Assembly: GCA_963813975.1 (NCBI GenBank) | Contig: CAWFAP010000002.1 | Location: 62,001 to 126,000, forward strand | From: RYN-230 sp963813975 | GTDB lineage: Bacteria; Actinomycetota; Actinomycetes; Streptosporangiales; Streptosporangiaceae | Direction of reading: 5' to 3' | DNA length: 64,000 bases | In this document: positions 60,882 to 64,000 of the stretch, piece by piece | Layout: each line of letters begins with the position of its first letter | Numbering within the stretch: the first letter of the stretch is position 1 | Notes under the pieces: generated by a model | The model's input: the letters and a program-made list of their open reading frames with translations, nothing else | The model's database searches: none | Told to the model about the DNA's origin: nothing | Position numbers and translations under genes: made by a program

Positions 60882-61958
60882 TTGACCGTTGACGCGGCAA
60901 GTCCAGCAGCTGAACGCCCCCCGGTAGCCCGGTGCGAAACGCCACCTGCTGGCGCCGGCACTGACTATGCGGACCTGTCCCGCCTCGTGCGGGCGGCTGG
61001 CCTGCTGCGCCGGCGCCGCGGCTACTACCTCGTCAAGATCACCGTCAACCTGCTCCTGCTGGGCGCCGGGTGGGCCGTGTTCTTCCTGCTCGGGCGCTCC
61101 TGGTGGCAGATGCTGGTCGCGGTCTTCCTGGGCGTGATGTTCACCCAGACCGGGTTCATCGGGCACGACGCCGGCCACCGGCAGATCACCGGCTCCAAGC
61201 GCGCCGACGACCTGATCGGCCGGATCCACGGCAACCTGCTGATCGGGCTCAGCTACGGGTGGTGGACGTCGAAGCACAACCGGCACCACGCCCATCCCAA
61301 CCAGGTCGGCCGTGACCCCGACATCGGCGGCCGGGCGATCGCCTTCACCCAGGACCAGGCCCGCGCGCGCCGCGGGATCGGCAGCTGGATGGCGGGCTAC
61401 CAGGCGTGGCTGTTCTTTCCCATGTTGCTGCTCGAAGGTCTCCACCTGCATGTCGCGGGCGTCCGGACCCTGCTGGACCGCCGGAGCACGGCGGTCAAGC
61501 TGGTGGAGGGCACCCTGCTCGTCGCGCACATCATCGGCTACCTGGCCGCGGTGTTCCTGGTGCTGTCCCCGGTGCAGGCCGTGGCCTTCCTGCTGCTCCA
61601 GCAGGGTGTGTTCGGGATCTACCTGGGATGCTCGTTCGCGCCCAACCACAAGGGCATGACCACGTTCGGCGAGGATGACAAGGTCGATTTCCTCCGCCGC
61701 CAGGTGGTCACCTCGCGGAACATCCGCGGCAGCTGGTTCACTGACTTCGCCCTCGGCGGGCTCAACTACCAGATCGAGCACCACCTGTTCCCCTCCATGC
61801 CCCGGCCCAGCCTGCGGCACGCCCAGGAGCCGGTGCGCGCGTTCTGCGAGCAGCACGGCATCGCCTACCACGAGACCGGCCTCGTGGATTCCTACGTCCA
61901 GGTTCTGCGGCACCTGAATACCGTCGGCGGCCCGCTGCGGCCCGAGCTCGAGTACTGA
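60882..61958 (+). CDS. Membrane fatty-acid desaturase, second copy
   Basis: A 358-residue desaturase from a TTG start with GGAGGA upstream. Histidine boxes GHDAGHRQ, SKHNRHHAHPN and QIEHHLFPSMPR are identical to those of the minus-strand desaturase at 54804, and much of the rest is similar. Two related enzymes in one region may have different positional specificity or regulation. Likely membrane-bound with four helices. Confidence 0.93.
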   Translation: MTVDAASPAAERPPVARCETPPAGAGTDYADLSRLVRAAGLLRRRRGYYLVKITVNLLLLGAGWAVFFLLGRSWWQMLVAVFLGVMFTQTGFIGHDAGHRQITGSKRADDLIGRIHGNLLIGLSYGWWTSKHNRHHAHPNQVGRDPDIGGRAIAFTQDQARARRGIGSWMAGYQAWLFFPMLLLEGLHLHVAGVRTLLDRRSTAVKLVEGTLLVAHIIGYLAAVFLVLSPVQAVAFLLLQQGVFGIYLGCSFAPNHKGMTTFGEDDKVDFLRRQVVTSRNIRGSWFTDFALGGLNYQIEHHLFPSMPRPSLRHAQEPVRAFCEQHGIAYHETGLVDSYVQVLRHLNTVGGPLRPELEY

Positions 61959-62007
61959 TCTGTGCCACTGTGGACAGTGCCGCAGGATGAGCTGGGAGGT
62001 GGGGCGC

Positions 62008-62307
62008 ATGAACGCGTCCGATGTGTGGGTCGCCAAGGATGACGGCAGTGACATCGTCCGGGCTGCCTCGATCGTGGCGGTCGGCCGGGACTACAACGGC
62101 AACGTCACCGTCCGGCTGGCCGGCGGGGAGCAATCGGCCATCACCCTCGTCGCGGTCGCCCCGCACGAGGGCCAGCACACGCCGGAGGACTTCCACCACC
62201 AGCTGATCCGGGTCGTGTCGCAGCTGTCGGACGCGGCCGGGGCCGCCGTGGTCCACCCGGTGTGTGATGATCCGGACGGGTGGCACTGGGTCACCGCCCC
62301 GCTGTAG
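62008..62307 (+). CDS. Hypothetical protein
   Basis: ATG at 62008 has GGGAGGTGGGG upstream, better than one at 61987. The 99-residue product is a beta-rich small domain (DIVRAASIVAVGRDYNGNVTVRLAGGEQ, then a helical HHQLIRVVSQLSDAAG segment). No family recognised. It follows the desaturase and may be co-transcribed. Confidence 0.75.
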   Translation: MNASDVWVAKDDGSDIVRAASIVAVGRDYNGNVTVRLAGGEQSAITLVAVAPHEGQHTPEDFHHQLIRVVSQLSDAAGAAVVHPVCDDPDGWHWVTAPL

Positions 62308-62392
62308 GGCCCTCCCGGCGAAGCGATGCGCAGGCTCGCCCTGGGAGGTCCGCAGGCCGCATACTGGTCGTGATGAGAAACCAGCCCGCGCC

Positions 62393-62602
62393 GTGACCCG
62401 GCGCCCCGTGCCAGGAAGCCCGTTCAACAAGCCGCTGCCCCCGCCCCAGCCGGTCGAGGAGTTCGCGGCGGAGGACTTGGTGACCCATGACCGTTATGGT
62501 CTCGGCCGGGTCATCAGTGCCGAGACGGACGCGGTGCTCGTCGAGTTCGGCACCGTCCAGCACCGGATCAGCGCGCCGTACGCCAAGCTGACCAAGCTCT
62601 GA
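62393..62602 (+). CDS. Small SH3/CarD-like protein
   Basis: A 69-residue protein from a GTG. The middle reads DLVTHDRYGLGRVISAETDAVLVEFG, with a late APYAKLTKL end, resembling actinobacterial single-domain proteins with an SH3/KOW-like fold distantly like CarD N-terminal domains. Function not known. The terminator hairpin lies 100 bp after its stop. Confidence 0.6.
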   Translation: MTRRPVPGSPFNKPLPPPQPVEEFAAEDLVTHDRYGLGRVISAETDAVLVEFGTVQHRISAPYAKLTKL

Positions 62603-62703
62603 CTCAAGCGCCCGAACCTGGCCACCGGGCGTGGCCCGAGTCGGCCACGCCCTGACTCTGCCCCCCTGACCCCGGCCCGCCGGCGGCCGCCCCGGCCCAT
62701 ATC

Positions 62704-62732
62704 GCCGGTAATCTAAAACCGGCAATTTTTTT
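62704..62732 (+). terminator. Classical intrinsic terminator
   Basis: A 6-bp perfect stem GCCGGT / ACCGGC with an 8-nt loop (AATCTAAA), followed by AA and seven Ts (62726-62732). This is a textbook rho-independent terminator for the genes before it, unusual in a GC-rich genome. Confidence 0.7.
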
Positions 62733-62745
62733 CCTGAAATTGTGA

Positions 62746-62758
62746 TAGAATTTCGGCT
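62746..62758 (+). promoter_or_regulatory. Promoter -10 element just before the regulator start
   Basis: TAGAAT at 62746-62751 fits the -10 consensus TANNNT. Only seven bases separate it from the ATG at 62759, so the transcript would start at or next to the ATG (leaderless). No clear -35 is seen and there is no ribosome-binding site. Confidence 0.5.
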
Positions 62759-63055
62759 ATGGGCAGCTGGGGTTTCCTGAGTAATCACGGCCGCGTGCTG
62801 CTCCTCCTCGCGCACGACCCGGGGATGCGGCTGCGCGACATCGCGGCCAGCCTGGGCATCACCGAGCGGAGCGCCTTCGGCATCATCACCGATCTGACCG
62901 CGGCCGGCTACATCAGCAAGCGCAAGGACGGCCGCCGCAACCACTACCAGATCCAGGTCCACCAGCCCCTGCCGGAGCCCACCAGCCGCGAACGGACCGT
63001 TGGGGAGGTCCTGGCCTTGCTCGCCGGTCCGGACACCGGCCTGGACCTGGGCTAG
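62759..63055 (+). CDS. Small winged-helix (MarR-like) transcriptional regulator
   Basis: A 98-residue protein with a winged helix (about 10-60: GRVLLLLAHDPGMRLRDIAA, then RSAFGIITDLTAAGYISKRKDGR). A helix-turn-helix with a basic wing and a short C-tail. Family resembles single-domain MarR-like repressors without a dimer-swapping helix. Translation appears leaderless. Confidence 0.85.
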   Translation: MGSWGFLSNHGRVLLLLAHDPGMRLRDIAASLGITERSAFGIITDLTAAGYISKRKDGRRNHYQIQVHQPLPEPTSRERTVGEVLALLAGPDTGLDLG

Positions 63056-63159
63056 CCGCCCACGGAGGAAGGACACCGCTGAGCCCGCCCGGCGCCGGGC
63101 GGGCTCAGGACACGGCAGCCATCCGGCCGCCTGTTCCGCGCTGAACGGATCGGACCCGC

Positions 63160-63546
63160 ATGACGAACTCCGCCACCACGATCCACCCCGCCCTGGATTC
63201 CGTCCGCACCGTGGACGGCGTCACCATCGCCGAGCTGGCCGGCGAACTCGACCTGGCCAGTGCCACCGTGCTGCGCGAGGAGCTCCTGCGCCTGCTCCGG
63301 CCCGGCTCCAGCCGGCTGGTCCTCGACCTGTCCCGGGTGAGCTTCTCTGACGCCAGCGGGCTCGCCGTACTGATCGGCACCGGCCGCCGGGCCCGGCTGC
63401 TGGGCGGGTTCCTGCGGCTCGCCGCGGTCTCGACGCAAGTGGACCGCGTCCTGCACCTCACCGGACTCGACCGCCACCTGCCCGTCTTCCCCACCGTCTG
63501 GGCCGCCACCACCACGCCGGGCGCCCAGCACGGCCGGGCCGCCTGA
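63160..63546 (+). CDS. STAS-domain anti-anti-sigma factor
   Basis: A 128-residue SpoIIAA-like protein with the STAS core ELAGELDLASATVLREELL, RLVLDLSRVSFSDASGLAVL. The phosphorylatable Ser position in the family motif DSSGL is replaced by D-A-S-G here (S66 may substitute). Could antagonise an anti-sigma factor of the SigB/F type; its kinase partner is not nearby. Confidence 0.9.
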   Translation: MTNSATTIHPALDSVRTVDGVTIAELAGELDLASATVLREELLRLLRPGSSRLVLDLSRVSFSDASGLAVLIGTGRRARLLGGFLRLAAVSTQVDRVLHLTGLDRHLPVFPTVWAATTTPGAQHGRAA

Positions 63547-63599
63547 GACGCCGGCGCCGTATCACCCGCAGGGCACGCTAGGTGCCCCGCGCCGCCCGG

Positions 63600-64000
63600 T
63601 CAGCCGCGGCGGCGCGCGACGTGCAGGATGGCTCCCCAGTGGCGGCGGACCGAGCGGTCCGGGCGGCGGGCCAGGCGGAGCCGGATCTCCCCGTAGAGCC
63701 GGTCCTGCTTCCACTGCTCCATGGCGATGTGGCCGGAGAACGTCCTGAGCAGCCCGATGTAGCTTTCCGCGTCGTAGACCTGCTCCCAGTCGAAGTGCCG
63801 GACCGCGGTCACGCTGAACAGCCCGCCCGCCTCGATCTCGGGGCTCTGGTCATACAGTTCCCCCGGGCGGGGCCAGGGGTTCTCGCCGGGGGGCAGCCCT
63901 TCGCCGATCTCGTTGTATACCTCCTGGATGCCCCGGAAGAACGGGTCGCCCCCGTCGGGGAACACGTGCAGGGCGCTCCAGAACGCCAGATGGCCCCCGG
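63600..64000 (-). CDS. SAM-dependent methyltransferase, C-terminal part; N-terminus outside the window
   Basis: The frame is open to the right edge (base 64000). It reads GHLAFWSALHVFPDGGDPFFRG, EVYNEIGEGLPPGE, HFDWEQVYDAESYIGLL and ends HVARRRG, the C-terminal half of a class I methyltransferase with the usual post-motif-III strands. The SAM-binding motif is outside the window. A GTG at 63965 is not the true start. Confidence 0.85.
   Translation of the reverse strand, partial: GGHLAFWSALHVFPDGGDPFFRGIQEVYNEIGEGLPPGENPWPRPGELYDQSPEIEAGGLFSVTAVRHFDWEQVYDAESYIGLLRTFSGHIAMEQWKQDRLYGEIRLRLARRPDRSVRRHWGAILHVARRRG

Noticed and set aside
60585..62054. 489-codon minus-strand frame over csp and second desaturase
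   Set aside because: Antisense to two strongly conserved genes; polar composition without motifs.

Overview
The window is strongly GC-rich chromosomal DNA from an actinomycete. Actinobacterial hallmarks are a WhiB-like iron-sulfur protein, two GAF-ANTAR proteins, a SigB/SigF-type sigma factor, a STAS anti-anti-sigma protein, a DUF574-type methyltransferase, a DUF1707 protein, a TPR-CHAT protein, many GTG/TTG starts and mostly short intergenic spaces. Gene content suggests a soil member of the Streptosporangiales or a relative, but nothing seen fixes the genus. No rRNA, tRNA, CRISPR array, complete insertion sequence or phage was found. Both ends of the window cut genes (a GT4 glycosyltransferase and a methyltransferase).

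Layout. 0-5.5 kb: glycosyltransferase end, SAM methyltransferase, DHA2 exporter, DUF2252 protein. 6-10 kb: a worn stretch with a transposase remnant, a frameshifted aldo/keto reductase, an intact virginiamycin-B-lyase-like propeller and a broken chimeric gene. 9.6-12.4 kb: an amidohydrolase plus cysteine-dioxygenase-like operon divergent from a LacI regulator, with a nested palindromic operator between them. 12.4-18.3 kb: the most interesting block, an intracellular subtilase divergent from a TPR-CHAT (caspase-like) protease, then an FHA/two-helix membrane protein and a small coupled protein; it looks like a proteolytic signalling or conflict locus. 18.5-32.5 kb: metabolic and stress genes (GNAT, DUF2254, isochorismate synthase, WhiB, two Rieske proteins, BBE-type oxidase, MocR regulator with a divergent RibD-like reductase, alpha/beta hydrolase with SRPBCC protein) mixed with gene relics: a luciferase-like oxidoreductase, an NRPS adenylation fragment and an MbtH-like gene.

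32.8-44.7 kb: carbohydrate and regulation, with a secreted GH15 glucodextranase-like enzyme convergent with a large ATP-binding LuxR regulator, a YceI protein, a GAF-LuxR regulator, small alpha-beta barrel and PPOX proteins, an SRPBCC protein and a GH16 glucanase coupled to a four-helix membrane protein. 45-47.3 kb: DUF1707 membrane protein and a NarL-type two-component pair. 47.5-52.9 kb: SnoaL-like protein, DUF574 methyltransferase, metallo-beta-lactamase-fold hydrolase, beta-carbonic anhydrase, and two integral membrane proteins.

52.9-64 kb: a stress and cold/membrane module. It holds a SigB/F-type sigma factor with a small partner gene, two related fatty-acid desaturases on opposite strands about 5 kb apart, two GAF-ANTAR antiterminators, a DEAD-box RNA helicase, a cold-shock protein with a strong hairpin behind it, a winged-helix regulator with an apparently leaderless promoter, and a STAS protein. 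Together these suggest adaptation of membrane fluidity, RNA structure and transcription to stress. Several reading-frame lesions cluster between 6 and 32 kb; they may be real decay or assembly indels, and reads would settle which.
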